This document shows positions 44,998-54,545 of a DNA stretch of 64,000 bases, one piece after another; the stretch's first letter is position 1, and every line of letters begins with the position of its first letter. The stretch comes from Cryoendolithus antarcticus (lineage: Eukaryota; Ascomycota; Dothideomycetes; Cladosporiales; Cladosporiaceae). Below the pieces are notes generated by a model. The model was given only the letters and a program-made list of their open reading frames with translations, had not been told where the DNA came from and did not search any database. The DNA is taken from contig NAJO01000003.1 of the NCBI GenBank assembly GCA_002077065.1, positions 1,447,568 to 1,511,567 on the forward strand, written 5' to 3'. Made by a program: the position numbers and the translations under genes.

Positions 44998-46299
44998 TTA
45001 GAAGTGCGGCAGGAAGTTGTTCCACTCAACAGTCATGTAGATACCCATCGGCTGTGCTCGCAAGCTGGTGAAGGCTTCGATGATGATATACAGCCTGGCG
45101 GTTGTGTACAAGACTGATGCTAGTGCGAACACTGCGGTCTGTGCAGATGCTGGCACAGCACTCCGCAAGTCGTTGGGAACATTGGCGTCGATACCGTACA
45201 GGGCTCTCGCGATCTGCTTGAATCCAAAAGTGATGACTGCCAGAACGAACAGATAGACAACGACCATGCCAACGATGATGCAACCAGATATTCGCCAGAG
45301 TAGTAGCTCGACGTCGGTAGGGAAGTGGAAATTCCAGCCAACGACGTGGATTCCAGTGTACCCCAGACCGATGAATGCTCCGACAGCCAGCTCGAGTGCA
45401 CTGAGACCTCGTGGTGGTGTGGCCTTTCTGTTTGGGAACGTCTCAACAGGACGCTTGTCAGTAGTGTTCTGCAAGAAAGGGTAGCCAAAGCCGTCCCAAA
45501 AGAGCGATAGCAGGCTGAGCCCCTGCGGAGGATTGATGAAGTCCAGTGGTGTGAGGTCATACAGGGTGGCTTCTTTGGACCCGGTTTGTGCGAGGATCTC
45601 AGCCATGGAAGTAGTAGCGTGAACGATCTCGACCGTCTCGGCGTCCAATGGCTTGTTAGACCAGAAGAAGAAAGTTGGTATGGTACAGAAGACGTAAGCG
45701 ATGGTTCCAAGCTCCAGTGATGAGATTGCCAGTTTCTGGGCAGCGCGGCCAAGGCAAGAGACTCCGAACCACACGATCTGAATCACTGTCAAGAGGCGTG
45801 CGAAGCCATCGGCTTTATTCTTGTCGCGGATTTGCTCTTCGGAGATGTTTGGCCAGTTTATGTAACCCTTCTCAGCGAGCCACAAAATTTGGACAGCATC
45901 TATGGGAATGTCCTTGAAGCGTGGGGCCGGGGACGTATTCGGGGGTGGCTCTCGCAGCATGAAACCGCCCATGTCGGCAAAGAAAGCATGCTTGATGGAC
46001 CACATGCAGTCTTGCTGGACAAAGCGAGACTTCTTGAAGTCTGCCACGGACTGGCGTGCGGATGACCACTGCTCAGCAGCCAGTGCAGTTACAACCTCGG
46101 GGAACACAATGGTGAAAATGACCCAGACACTTTTGTGGCCGAGAGTCTTCCAGTAGCCCTTTCCTCGGCGCGGTATGTTGAGGCATAGTACCGACCATGA
46201 GCAGAGTACGATTGTGAAGGTGCAAGACCATATAACGTCCAATGTCCCCCGTCCATCTGGAGAGCTGATCCAACCATGTGCTATGTCAGGGTCTGGCAT
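44998..46299 (-). CDS. Polytopic fungal integral membrane protein of unknown function
   Basis: A single-exon protein of 433 residues from the ATG at 46299; the frame extends nine codons further only through a TTG. It begins MPDPDIAHGWISSPDGRGTLDVIWSC, a pattern common to a large lineage-specific fungal membrane family without assigned function. Seven or eight hydrophobic segments are visible, for example WVIFTIVFPEVVTALAA, VIQIVWFGVSCLG, LELAVGAFIGLGYTGIH, CIIVGMVVVYLFVLAVITFGF and AVFALASVLYTTARLYIIIEAF. A soluble loop carries CMWSIKHAFFADMGGFML and a TPLDF-type segment. Paralogues of this type are often variable and sometimes linked with incompatibility loci, but no role can be shown here. 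Confidence 0.8.
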   Translation of the reverse strand: MPDPDIAHGWISSPDGRGTLDVIWSCTFTIVLCSWSVLCLNIPRRGKGYWKTLGHKSVWVIFTIVFPEVVTALAAEQWSSARQSVADFKKSRFVQQDCMWSIKHAFFADMGGFMLREPPPNTSPAPRFKDIPIDAVQILWLAEKGYINWPNISEEQIRDKNKADGFARLLTVIQIVWFGVSCLGRAAQKLAISSLELGTIAYVFCTIPTFFFWSNKPLDAETVEIVHATTSMAEILAQTGSKEATLYDLTPLDFINPPQGLSLLSLFWDGFGYPFLQNTTDKRPVETFPNRKATPPRGLSALELAVGAFIGLGYTGIHVVGWNFHFPTDVELLLWRISGCIIVGMVVVYLFVLAVITFGFKQIARALYGIDANVPNDLRSAVPASAQTAVFALASVLYTTARLYIIIEAFTSLRAQPMGIYMTVEWNNFLPHF

Positions 46300-47349
46300 G
46301 TGTGCTGACTGTGTGTTCCTCGACAAGGCTCCCAGTGTTCCACTGCGACTTCACGAGCCGTTGCACAGACGGCTGCACCGATGGCCTGCTAGAGGGAGCA
46401 ACGAGCCATGCTCGCAGCCGAATGGTGTCCCGGGGACCTGCATGGCGAATCGACATATCTACATTAGTGGCGCGCCAGAGTAAGTAGTTTCTTGGTGCGC
46501 TCAAGCGATGTGCCTGTGTGGATCGAAGACGCCACGTGTGACGCATCATGCAGTGCATACAATTGGCATGGCGTTGAGCCGTCTATCAGCACGATGGCGC
46601 CTTCGGCGCCATTTGGTGAGCATCGATCTATCAAGTGGCTCGTGTGCATTAGTGCCGTGGTACCGCGAAATACGTTCAAAGCCTCATTTATCATGTTGGT
46701 AGTCTGTGCTCGCGGAGATCGGCCACATCGTGGTGATGCAGTCCCCACCGTGCACTGTGTTCTTGGGACGAAGCATCTTGCATTGGTCCGATCGCTCCAA
46801 CAGGAAGGATACTCATGCTGTTGCCCTGACCGCTGACCAGCAAGCAGAAGGAATTACTGCCCATGGAAAGCGCACACTTCTGTTGGCGAACGAAGGAGGC
46901 CACCTCACGCAGCTCAGGTGTGACGACTCGATCAGGGAGATGACTCGGCGGATCTTGGGAACGACTCAGGACAGGTCGGCTTGCTCAAAACATCGATTAC
47001 ACGCTACACGACCTCATTCTTGCGTAGCCTCGTAATTGCGCGGAGCTGAGACCCGTGGTACGAGTGCTATGATCTCAAAATATGCGTTATCTCACGGCAC
47101 GGTGATATTCTCAAGACCTGACGCATGGGAATACAAACTGTAAGCACTTATTCCACTTACATGGCAGAACCACGTGGAGTCTTGACGATCAGACAAAGGG
47201 AACCGACGGAAGACTGAGGATGCCTCGTGAGCGGAGCGCTCAATTTGCAACCGAGAATCTCGAGACCATTGATGCAACCATGGAAAGTCATGTAGCTGGT
47301 GAAACTAACATACTGGCTCACCATTGCCTTCCAAGCATACACATCATCG
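46300..47349. other. Intergenic region
   Basis: About 1 kb with only short uninformative frames. A GATGGCGCCTTCGGCGCCATT palindrome-like stretch occurs near 46590-46610. Confidence 0.35.
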
Positions 47350-48081
47350 CTACCGATTCCTTGCCGGAATCCGCTTGTCGACGCCCTGGTGCGGTGCAGC
47401 CGGCGTGCCACACTCACAGAGTATACCCATAATGGTGAAATAATTCGACCCATATGCTGAAGTCAGTTCCCTATCACCCCCAATCTTCATCCTCGTACGC
47501 ACGACAACCACGTTCCGCTTGCCGATTGCAGCATTATGGACCAAAAGATTTGCCTTGCAGCTCGAATTGATGAAGCGTGTCCAATTGCATGACGTTTCGC
47601 CATCCACTGCATTCTGAGGTCGCCATAGAGGATAAGAGTACGCGGTAAGACAGCGGCTACTTGGTCGCACTCGGCCGAGGTACTGCCCAACGATCGTGTC
47701 GGCAAGAATGACCACGCCTCGTCTGGTCCAGACAGAGTACCCCAGCACATTATGCGGTCCTCTGATCTCGATGTCTGTCAGGTCGTTCAAGGTTATGGCA
47801 CGGGTCCATTGCCGGTAGCACGCATTCGACTGAGGATCAGTGTGCCCTCCGGCGTTCACACCGCACTGCTTGCATTCATCGCTCGGTTGCGCCCGCAAGG
47901 CATCGCCGACGGTCGTCGGGTGAGCGCGACGATACGACGGAGGTGGATTCGCAGGCCGGGGTTGCGACGCTCGAGTCCACTCGCTTGGTCTGACACGCTC
48001 ATGTGTTGTCACTCGCTTGACGCTCGGAATGACATGTGTTCCTGGGACGCCCAGGGTTCGAGCGGAGAAAGTTGTCGCCAT
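47350..48081 (-). CDS. Small SET-domain-like protein
   Basis: A single-exon frame of 243 residues from ATG 48081. The N-terminal 75 residues are basic and disordered, then come a short Cys motif (DECKQCG) and a SET-like core: HNVLGYSVWTRRGV, VGQYLGRVRP, NWTRFINSSCKANLLVHN, KRNVVVVRTRMKIGG, ELTSAYGSNYF, then ILCECGTPAAPHQG. The order matches the end of SET domains, but the cofactor-binding NHSC reads NSSC and the tyrosine segment is altered (TSAYGSNYF). Small single-domain SET proteins of this style occur in Dothideomycetes and other fungi. It could be a divergent methyltransferase or one that has lost activity. No neighbour explains it. Confidence 0.6.
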   Translation of the reverse strand: MATTFSARTLGVPGTHVIPSVKRVTTHERVRPSEWTRASQPRPANPPPSYRRAHPTTVGDALRAQPSDECKQCGVNAGGHTDPQSNACYRQWTRAITLNDLTDIEIRGPHNVLGYSVWTRRGVVILADTIVGQYLGRVRPSSRCLTAYSYPLWRPQNAVDGETSCNWTRFINSSCKANLLVHNAAIGKRNVVVVRTRMKIGGDRELTSAYGSNYFTIMGILCECGTPAAPHQGVDKRIPARNR

Positions 48082-48924
48082 CGGTCAAGGTCATACATGT
48101 CGAAGCCATGCTACCATGACAGGCGATTGGATGCATTGAATAACAGGTATGCGCCGGATTGAGACAGAGGAATTTCGACTTATTTGGATGCTCTGGCGGA
48201 GCAGACTAGTGGGAAGACAAAACAGCACGCTCAGATTCGACATCCTTTGTCACATTGTGTCGAAGTACACGGAGTATCCTGGAGTAGCGCTAAAAGTCCC
48301 TTGATTCGCAAGACTTGAGCATCGCTGCTGCCAAGACTCCTGAAGATTCCTTCACTTAGGTCTGTAGATCTTTCAGTCTCAAGGGGGTCCAAGTAGTACG
48401 ACCAGGCGATCCGTATTGCTTGCCATAGTCGCTCGACGTGCTGGAGTGGTGCGCAGCTGATATCTCCGTGGACCGTTCACGTCCGCCATCGAGGTTGGGT
48501 ATGAGTCCGGGAGCCATGAGTGTGAAATCCAAGGCTGTGATAGTGAGACATTTACTTGGCTTGAAAGGAACAAAGAGAATGGAGTTGTAGACCGGGCTGT
48601 AAATGTCTGAACACAGGAAAAAAGAGGCTGAGAATCGGTACTTGCGCTGTGAGATATTCGCGATAATAGGCGACGTCAGTATGCGAGAATCGAGAACACT
48701 CACAACACCTCGGTGGGTACCCGCGAAAAATCGGCAACTCGCATGGCGACTAGGACGCTGACCGAGGCTGAATCATGAGAGATCTTGTCGACAGGACTAT
48801 GCCTTGCGTGCCAGATCGACGATTGCACCTGCACGATTGGGTGTGTGTGTATTGCACTGCGCCTCCCGTCTCGTATGTGCATATTAATTATACATATCGT
48901 ACATTCGCTGGAGTGAATGCTGGC
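48082..48924. other. Intergenic region
   Basis: About 840 bp: upstream of the SET-like gene and 3' flank of CBP3. Nothing else is supported. Confidence 0.4.
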
Positions 48925-49863
48925 TCACGCCTTCGGTTCCTCTCGCAACGGCGCCAGGATCCCTTCTGTGAACGCCTTAGCCATCCACGGACTGCGCGTA
49001 TCGCCCAATGGCTCCGCAACCTCTGCAGGTGACCCAAACGATACCGCAGCGGCTGTCACTTGCGCGTCCGTCACACGTCCCATTCTCGCGATCTCTTGAC
49101 GCAGATATGCCACCACAGCGCTGATTTCGGCAATGTTTGCATCCTCGCTCGCTTGCCAGATGTTTCGCCAGAGGGCCGCCGCTAGAACAGCATCTCCCTT
49201 GACCAAGCCCTCATCGTAGCTCAGTAGTGTTCCTCGCCACTGCTGCCAGAAATCCTTGAGATACTTATTCCTCACTCCCTTCGCCGCCATGCCATGGTAC
49301 ATCGCCATCCGATCCTCGGCCGCGTAGAAGAAGTGATCCAGTAGGTTCTGCTCCCAGATCCGGACATGCTCCTTTGGGAATGCGCGGAGTCTTGTTGTGA
49401 TGATGTACATGTGCAGGAACATTACTTGCGCCCAGATGTTAAAGGTCACTGGCAATTCGAGTCCGCCCGCTGCTCGGGTCTCGAACCACCAGCCTGTACC
49501 TTGGCCTACATCTTCGCCTTTGTCGTTTTTCGGTGCCGGATGAGTCTCGATAGTGTAATTGCAGGTCGATGCGCAGACTTTGAACAGATCCTCGGTTGCG
49601 CCGTACGCGACATAAGGCTCTGTCGTGCTTCGAAGCGCCGGACTGTCGCGAAGGGAGGCAATTAGCTTGCTCTGTGTCGAAGAAGGGCCTGGAGGTGGCG
49701 GTGTGATGGGTTTCGGTGCTTTGAATACGGGGAGATCTGGTGTTGCTGATCTTGATTGCGATGTATGTATTGCTCTGAGGGAAGTGCGTGGCTGGCGGTG
49801 TTGGCGGAAGAGCTGATGTCGGAGGCTGCGTACTACCGTCGAGGCAGCGGTGGAAGTCGACAT
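48925..49863 (-). CDS. CBP3: Cytochrome bc1 assembly chaperone CBP3 (ubiquinol-cytochrome c chaperone)
   Basis: A 312-residue single-exon protein from the ATG at 49863; in-frame ATGs at 49881, 49887 and 49899 are alternatives. The N-terminus (STAASTVVRSLRHQLFRQHRQ, then RAIHTSQSRSA) is a mitochondrial presequence. The chaperone domain (Ubiq_cyt_C_chap) contains WFETRAAGGLELPVTFNIW, QVMFLHMYIITTRLRAFP, NLLDHFFYAAEDRM, MAAKGVRNKYLKDFWQQWRGTLLSYDEG and LWRNIWQA. Cbp3, with Cbp6, binds mitoribosomes and newly made cytochrome b in the matrix to start complex III assembly. Its 5' end faces the ATG33-like gene 180 bp away. Confidence 0.92.
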   Translation of the reverse strand: MSTSTAASTVVRSLRHQLFRQHRQPRTSLRAIHTSQSRSATPDLPVFKAPKPITPPPPGPSSTQSKLIASLRDSPALRSTTEPYVAYGATEDLFKVCASTCNYTIETHPAPKNDKGEDVGQGTGWWFETRAAGGLELPVTFNIWAQVMFLHMYIITTRLRAFPKEHVRIWEQNLLDHFFYAAEDRMAMYHGMAAKGVRNKYLKDFWQQWRGTLLSYDEGLVKGDAVLAAALWRNIWQASEDANIAEISAVVAYLRQEIARMGRVTDAQVTAAAVSFGSPAEVAEPLGDTRSPWMAKAFTEGILAPLREEPKA

Positions 49864-50043
49864 GGTCAATGAATGCGACATGTACATTACAGACTTCATC
49901 ACCGCGTCTCCAGAGCAATAATTGATGATGTCGATACTCTGCTTAGTCACACCTGCATGACCACCACCGCGGCTACGACATTGGTGGAGAGGTACCTGAG
50001 CTGTCTGCAATACTACCATTGTTGACAACGACACACGATCAGG
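49864..50043. promoter_or_regulatory. Short bidirectional promoter region (CBP3 / ATG33-like)
   Basis: Only 180 bp separate the two start codons, so both promoters must lie here or overlap the 5' UTRs. Both products act at mitochondria. No specific factor site was recognised. Confidence 0.45.
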
Positions 50044-50564
50044 ATGGCGCTGCTCATAACGACCTGCAAGTTTGTCGGAACGATCAGCTTGGGCTTGCTG
50101 ACTGTGAGCGTCATGGTGCTCCCAGTAGCATAACCTCCAAGCAGCTGACGGATCCCCAGGGCGTATCATACACCCTCTCTACCCAGTCCCTCCCATCTCT
50201 CCTCACCCTGCCCAGCGCGAGACCCGCAGCATACACTCTGGCGCAATCCACACTCCTCGCCACACTCCACATCCGGACCCTAGCCGCAATATCCACCATC
50301 TCTCTCGGCCTAGCATATGCCCTCAGCCCATCCCGAGTCCGCCATCCGTACCTGCTCTGGACTGGTCTGACTGCGGCAGTGAGTGGAGGTTACAAGTTCA
50401 TGCGACCCACAGCTTTGATTGCCGAGCTCGAGAGCGAGGATGTGAACGGAGAGCAGGTCGAGCGGAGGGCACGGGAACAGCAGTGGGTTGAGATGGTGAG
50501 GGGAGCTGTGAGTGGTGTGGGGTTCGTGATGGGTGTCGTGGGTATCTGGGGTGATGGAGCATGA
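50044..50564 (+). CDS. ATG33/SCM4-like mitochondrial outer-membrane protein
   Basis: Two exons, 50044-50103 and 50160-50564 (56-nt intron GTGAGC..CAG, CTGAC branch), giving 154 residues. The start MALLITTCKFVGTISLGLLTGVSYTLST, followed by hydrophobic helices IRTLAAISTISLGLAYALSP and YLLWTGLTAAVSGGYKFM and a C-terminal membrane segment (GAVSGVGFVMGVVGIWG), fits the small four-helix Atg33/Scm4 family of mitochondrial membrane proteins. In yeast Atg33 promotes mitophagy. The match is by general pattern rather than a diagnostic motif, so the symbol is left blank. Confidence 0.7.
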
Positions 50565-50952
50565 TGCGATTGAGATGCTGGCAGCGAGGGATCTACACTA
50601 TGATGAATGAATGTATACGGATTGCGTGGCGGCGAGACCATTCCTCTCCCCGCTCCGCCGAGCCATTCCACGGCTGCGTTCAAAGTTTGAGATCCAATCC
50701 GTTTCTGCCTCTGCTGCTATTGGAGATCTGCAACGCTACAGTGCTCCTGCCACCGCAATCATCATGGCGGCGATGTCACCCAGATCCAGGTGATGAGTGA
50801 GAGGTGCAAAGGATGGCTCCGTGAACGCCAGTCCGCCTTCTCTCGCTCGCTGTACTGTGACATGCTGCAAAGCTTTCGCCAGGGGTGAAAGCGATGCAAC
50901 GTAATGTTCGGCTAGGCCACGCTGCTTAATGATGGTACAACATCACAATATC

Positions 50953-51900
50953 CTACAATTTCGCCTTCTTCCCACCCTTCGCGACCCCGCTGATAGTCTC
51001 ACCACCAAGCAAAAAGTCAGGATACTGAAACCCACCCATATCCGCCCCTCCGACCCTCCACTGCCCACCATCAGCAACAAGCGCGTGCCCATTTACGTAG
51101 CTCCCAGCCTCGGAGAATAGATAGACAGTTGCGTCCGCAATCTCCTTCACCTCTCCCCATCGTCCAAGTGGTACACTTGCCTTGCTTCGCTTCAACGTGG
51201 CTTCGTCCTGCTTTGATAGTCGCTCCATTCCCTCAGTTCCGGCGATGGGGCCAGGTGTGATGACGTTGCTGGTCACTCCGAGGGGACCGAATTCAAGTGA
51301 TATCGAGTGTGCGATCTGGTCTACAGCCGCTTTCGCAGCAGCGACATGAGCTTGCAGAGGCTTGCCAGTGTAGTGGAACGTGGCCGAGACAAAGATGATC
51401 CGGCCGCCTGTGCCAGTGGGCTGAGCTTTGCCAGTGTTCTTGTGCTTCTTCGCACTCTCGACCAGATAGGGTAGCGTAGCTTTGGCAGTGTTGTAGGATC
51501 CGAGAGCATCAATATCCATCACAGTCTTGAACGCATTCGCGCTCAACTGTGAGATTGGAGCTAAGAAGTTGCCCGCTGCACCAGCAATGGCGAAGTCAAT
51601 GGACCCCAGTTCCTTTGCACATCGCTCAGCTGCCTTCGCCAGTGCTTCCGCGTCTCGTACATCCACAGCACCTATACCGAGGACTTTCGAGCCAGGTCGC
51701 GAGGATGCGATGTCTTTGGCCATTCGTTCGGTTTTCTCGACATTCCGACCTAAGATACAGGCGTTCCCACCTAGGATCACAAACGCGCGGACTTGCACTG
51801 AGCAGATCGTTCCTGCGCCACCGGTGCAGAAAAGGACCTTGTCTTTGAAGATGCCGTCTCGCCAGACGGAGCTGAGGATTTCGCCGCGTGTCGTTGGCAT
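50953..51900 (-). CDS. SPS19: Peroxisomal 2,4-dienoyl-CoA reductase (SDR family)
   Basis: A 315-residue protein from the ATG at 51900; the frame continues upstream only to a GTG at 51993. SDR Rossmann motif CTGGAGTICSVQVRAFVILGG, then CILGRN, IDFAIAGAAGNFLAPI, and the DECR-type active-site segment SATFHYTGKPLQAHVAAAKAAVD with Lys in AAAKAA. The late VITPGPIAGTEGMERL and DGGQWRVGG are typical of Sps19/DECR2. It uses NADPH to reduce 2,4-dienoyl-CoA during beta-oxidation of polyunsaturated fatty acids. The C-terminus ends in AKL, a type 1 peroxisomal targeting signal, which supports the location. Confidence 0.93.
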   Translation of the reverse strand: MPTTRGEILSSVWRDGIFKDKVLFCTGGAGTICSVQVRAFVILGGNACILGRNVEKTERMAKDIASSRPGSKVLGIGAVDVRDAEALAKAAERCAKELGSIDFAIAGAAGNFLAPISQLSANAFKTVMDIDALGSYNTAKATLPYLVESAKKHKNTGKAQPTGTGGRIIFVSATFHYTGKPLQAHVAAAKAAVDQIAHSISLEFGPLGVTSNVITPGPIAGTEGMERLSKQDEATLKRSKASVPLGRWGEVKEIADATVYLFSEAGSYVNGHALVADGGQWRVGGADMGGFQYPDFLLGGETISGVAKGGKKAKL

Positions 51901-52432
51901 AGCTGGGACGTTCGCAGATCCGTCCTTGTATTGATTACTTTGATTACTCGAGCTGTCCGATGCAGCGGCGCGCTTTTGAGTTAGCTCAACCACCGATGCT
52001 TCTTGGTCAATACAGAGGTGATGTCAGAGCGAGGGTGGGAATGGAGATGAGATGCTTCATTCGTCTCCTACCTTAGATCTCGCTCGGCCGTAAGTACGAC
52101 GCCCGCTTACTATTGTGCGCGTTGTGCGTGTCGAGGTCCATCCGCATCCTCTACCTCGGCCTCCACCTTCAGCGCCAAGCCTTTGTCTATATGTGAACGC
52201 CTCTCACAATACGCATAAGTGTAAACGGCTTTAGAGGTGTCAAAGGCATACTCATCCTCTGCTAGCGCACGAACAACACCCTGTCGACATCACTAGATGA
52301 CTATGCGCGATAGACAAGTCACTGTCGCAAATGGCAGACGTGGGATTGGTGTACTATTTCTATCCTTCATGCCACACGGCTGGGTATTTCCCTTCACAAA
52401 CGCCTCGCTAAAGTTCACATCTCGCACATTGC
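51901..52432. other. Intergenic region
   Basis: About 530 bp between two minus-strand genes. Nothing coding is supported. Confidence 0.4.
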
Positions 52433-53731
52433 TCATTTACTGTACTGTGGACCATCGTCCTCATCCGCCGCCGCGGTCGCCGCTGCAACCGCAGCTTGTT
52501 GCCGTTGCGCCTCAGCTCGCTGCTTCTCTTTTAATTGGTGAGCCTGCTGCATTCTTTGCCTCTCAAGATCTCGGGCCTTCTTCGCTTCGCCCTCACGCGC
52601 CTTCCACGCCTCGCGAATCTTCCCTTGCTGAGCGATTAAGTCTTGCTCTGTCACGCCATCCTCAATACTCTCCATGACGCTCTTGACTGTGCTGATGTGA
52701 TTGGCGTCCGTCTTGTCATCGCGAAAACGCGGTACACCATCATCGAGCTTCGGTCGCCACTTCTTCAGCTCGGGATCTAGCCAGCACTCAACGATCCTGT
52801 GGTCGAACATCTCGCTCTGGGCTTTCATCGCTTCCCATTCCTTGTCGGTCAGGTACAGATCTGCGTATCGTCTGTAATCGCCATCACCGTGATTGACCAG
52901 TAGTTCAATTTCTGGCTTTGCATCCCAGTCCTCGTACTCTCCGTCAGCATCCTCCGTCATAGGAAACCCAACGATCTGCAAGCGAAAGTCGATCGTGTTC
53001 TCATGGGGTGGCTTCCACTTGAGGATATGCTGATCGGTACCTGAGATGTAAGGCGTAGTCTTGCAGGTGAAGATCAGCCCATCGTTACCATGCGGTAAGT
53101 TCGGCAGGACCGCGCCGAACATGAAGTCGATAGCGTAGGGTAGCTGCATCTTCTTTAGCTCGAGATGAAACGGCTGTTGCGCGACATCGTCTGGATATGT
53201 CTTCTTCAACTCCTTCCACGGACTGTATATGAAGGCTTCGCACTTGCCGATGCGAATATCAAGCGTGCGATCCATGATACTCCTCCCGTCCATACACAGA
53301 CAGTCGAAGATCAGGTACATAAGCTTCGAGCTGCCGTCTGAATATGTCTGCCGAACGAGCTCGCCGTCAAGTATGGTACCGATGTGGAATTTTCCCAGCT
53401 CTCCCTGCAGCGGCATATGCATCATCCCGCCCTTCACATGCCAGTAGTCGTTCTTGCGATCGATCAGGAATTGCAGCTCGAGCGGCGGCCGACCGGCCTC
53501 GACGTGCTGCGCCAGGTACATCAGGCATCGTATACCGTCTGTCTTTTCGCAGAGGTAGTAGTCCGTTCGTTGCAGTTCGAGGAAGTGTGATCGCGCAAAT
53601 GATACTGGTTGTGCCCCGGGGAAGTTGATATTATGTCGTCCAAGCAGGTCGGCGACGCTCTGGCGGTGGAAGTGGGCTTCATCAGGGAGGATCTTGTTGG
53701 CGATTTCCTCAAGTCGTACTGAGGAGCCCAT
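52433..53731 (-). CDS. CEG1: mRNA-capping enzyme, guanylyltransferase subunit
   Basis: A 432-residue single-exon protein from ATG 53731; the frame extends upstream without a better start. Nucleotidyltransferase motifs appear in order: I EKTDGIR (the Lys at residue 63 forms the GMP adduct), III GTILDGELV, IIIa LMYLIFDCLCMDG, IV DGLIFTCK and V ILKWKPP, followed by an OB-fold domain (FRLQIVGFP, ELLVNHGDGD, RIVECWLDPELKKWRP). The C-terminal 60 residues are a Lys/Glu/Gln/Ala-rich helix. It transfers GMP to the 5' diphosphate end of nascent RNA in the nucleus, working with a separate triphosphatase and with the polymerase CTD. Confidence 0.95.
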   Translation of the reverse strand: MGSSVRLEEIANKILPDEAHFHRQSVADLLGRHNINFPGAQPVSFARSHFLELQRTDYYLCEKTDGIRCLMYLAQHVEAGRPPLELQFLIDRKNDYWHVKGGMMHMPLQGELGKFHIGTILDGELVRQTYSDGSSKLMYLIFDCLCMDGRSIMDRTLDIRIGKCEAFIYSPWKELKKTYPDDVAQQPFHLELKKMQLPYAIDFMFGAVLPNLPHGNDGLIFTCKTTPYISGTDQHILKWKPPHENTIDFRLQIVGFPMTEDADGEYEDWDAKPEIELLVNHGDGDYRRYADLYLTDKEWEAMKAQSEMFDHRIVECWLDPELKKWRPKLDDGVPRFRDDKTDANHISTVKSVMESIEDGVTEQDLIAQQGKIREAWKAREGEAKKARDLERQRMQQAHQLKEKQRAEAQRQQAAVAAATAAADEDDGPQYSK

Positions 53732-54545
53732 GCTGCTCGATATTTCAGCAACGAGGGAGGCCCCGCCGCAACCTGAGGGCTGTAGTGCACGAGTCCGTCG
53801 GCCTGGACCGTCGGCCACTACTGTAGCACCGCTGAAGTGTTGGTACACGTTGCTAGGTGAATGATCGCTTGCGATGCTCTTTCATGCTATGACTTCAGCC
53901 GCCAAGTACTTCACAAGGTTCAGCTTCGTGCCGTTGTCGTCGATTTGGCGGTGCGGCCGATTGTCGGGAGTCATTGCGAACTGTAACCTTAATCTTATTC
54001 TGATAGATATATACCGAACGAGAGATGCCTACTACTTCTCTCGTATTCAAGTCATTGTTATAGTGACTTCTTGGAATATAACAATCCATATACATTGAAC
54101 CACTCTTGGCTTATCCTTCGCTCAGAACTCGATAACGCTTTTAGCTCTGTCTCCTCCCTTGAGCATAACTAGTAGCTGACTGTCTTCTTCGGAGATCCTG
54201 CCATGTGCGATCTCTAATCACTTACGACACAGATCGTAACATCTCGGTGCATTTGTAAAGCAAAACAAAATGCATGAGTTTGCTATTGGGACTGTGACAG
54301 GATTTCAATCTGTCACCATATCGAAGGTGGCACACAGGAGGTACAGAAGAGGCGTCATGAGCCGCGCTTGACACCTTGTGTTCAGATATGTCGAGATGGA
54401 GGCTGTATAAGACATAGTGATAGTGTGAATACGCAATACTAATCTACGTGATTCGAAAGACCCTGCAGTCCTTCTCAATTTGGGTTCCGCTTATGGAAAT
54501 TATACTGGGCCAGAGATTCGTTAAGCTTGACTAGTGATGCCTCCA
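53732..54545. other. Boundary region between housekeeping block and accessory locus
   Basis: About 800 bp, noticeably more AT-rich than the DNA on its left, without a supported gene. It marks the start of the accessory right arm. Confidence 0.4.

Noticed and set aside
46586..46614. A GGCGCC-containing palindrome-like stretch between the membrane-protein and SET-like genes
   Set aside because: Short, isolated and not near a start codon; no reason to call an operator or terminator.
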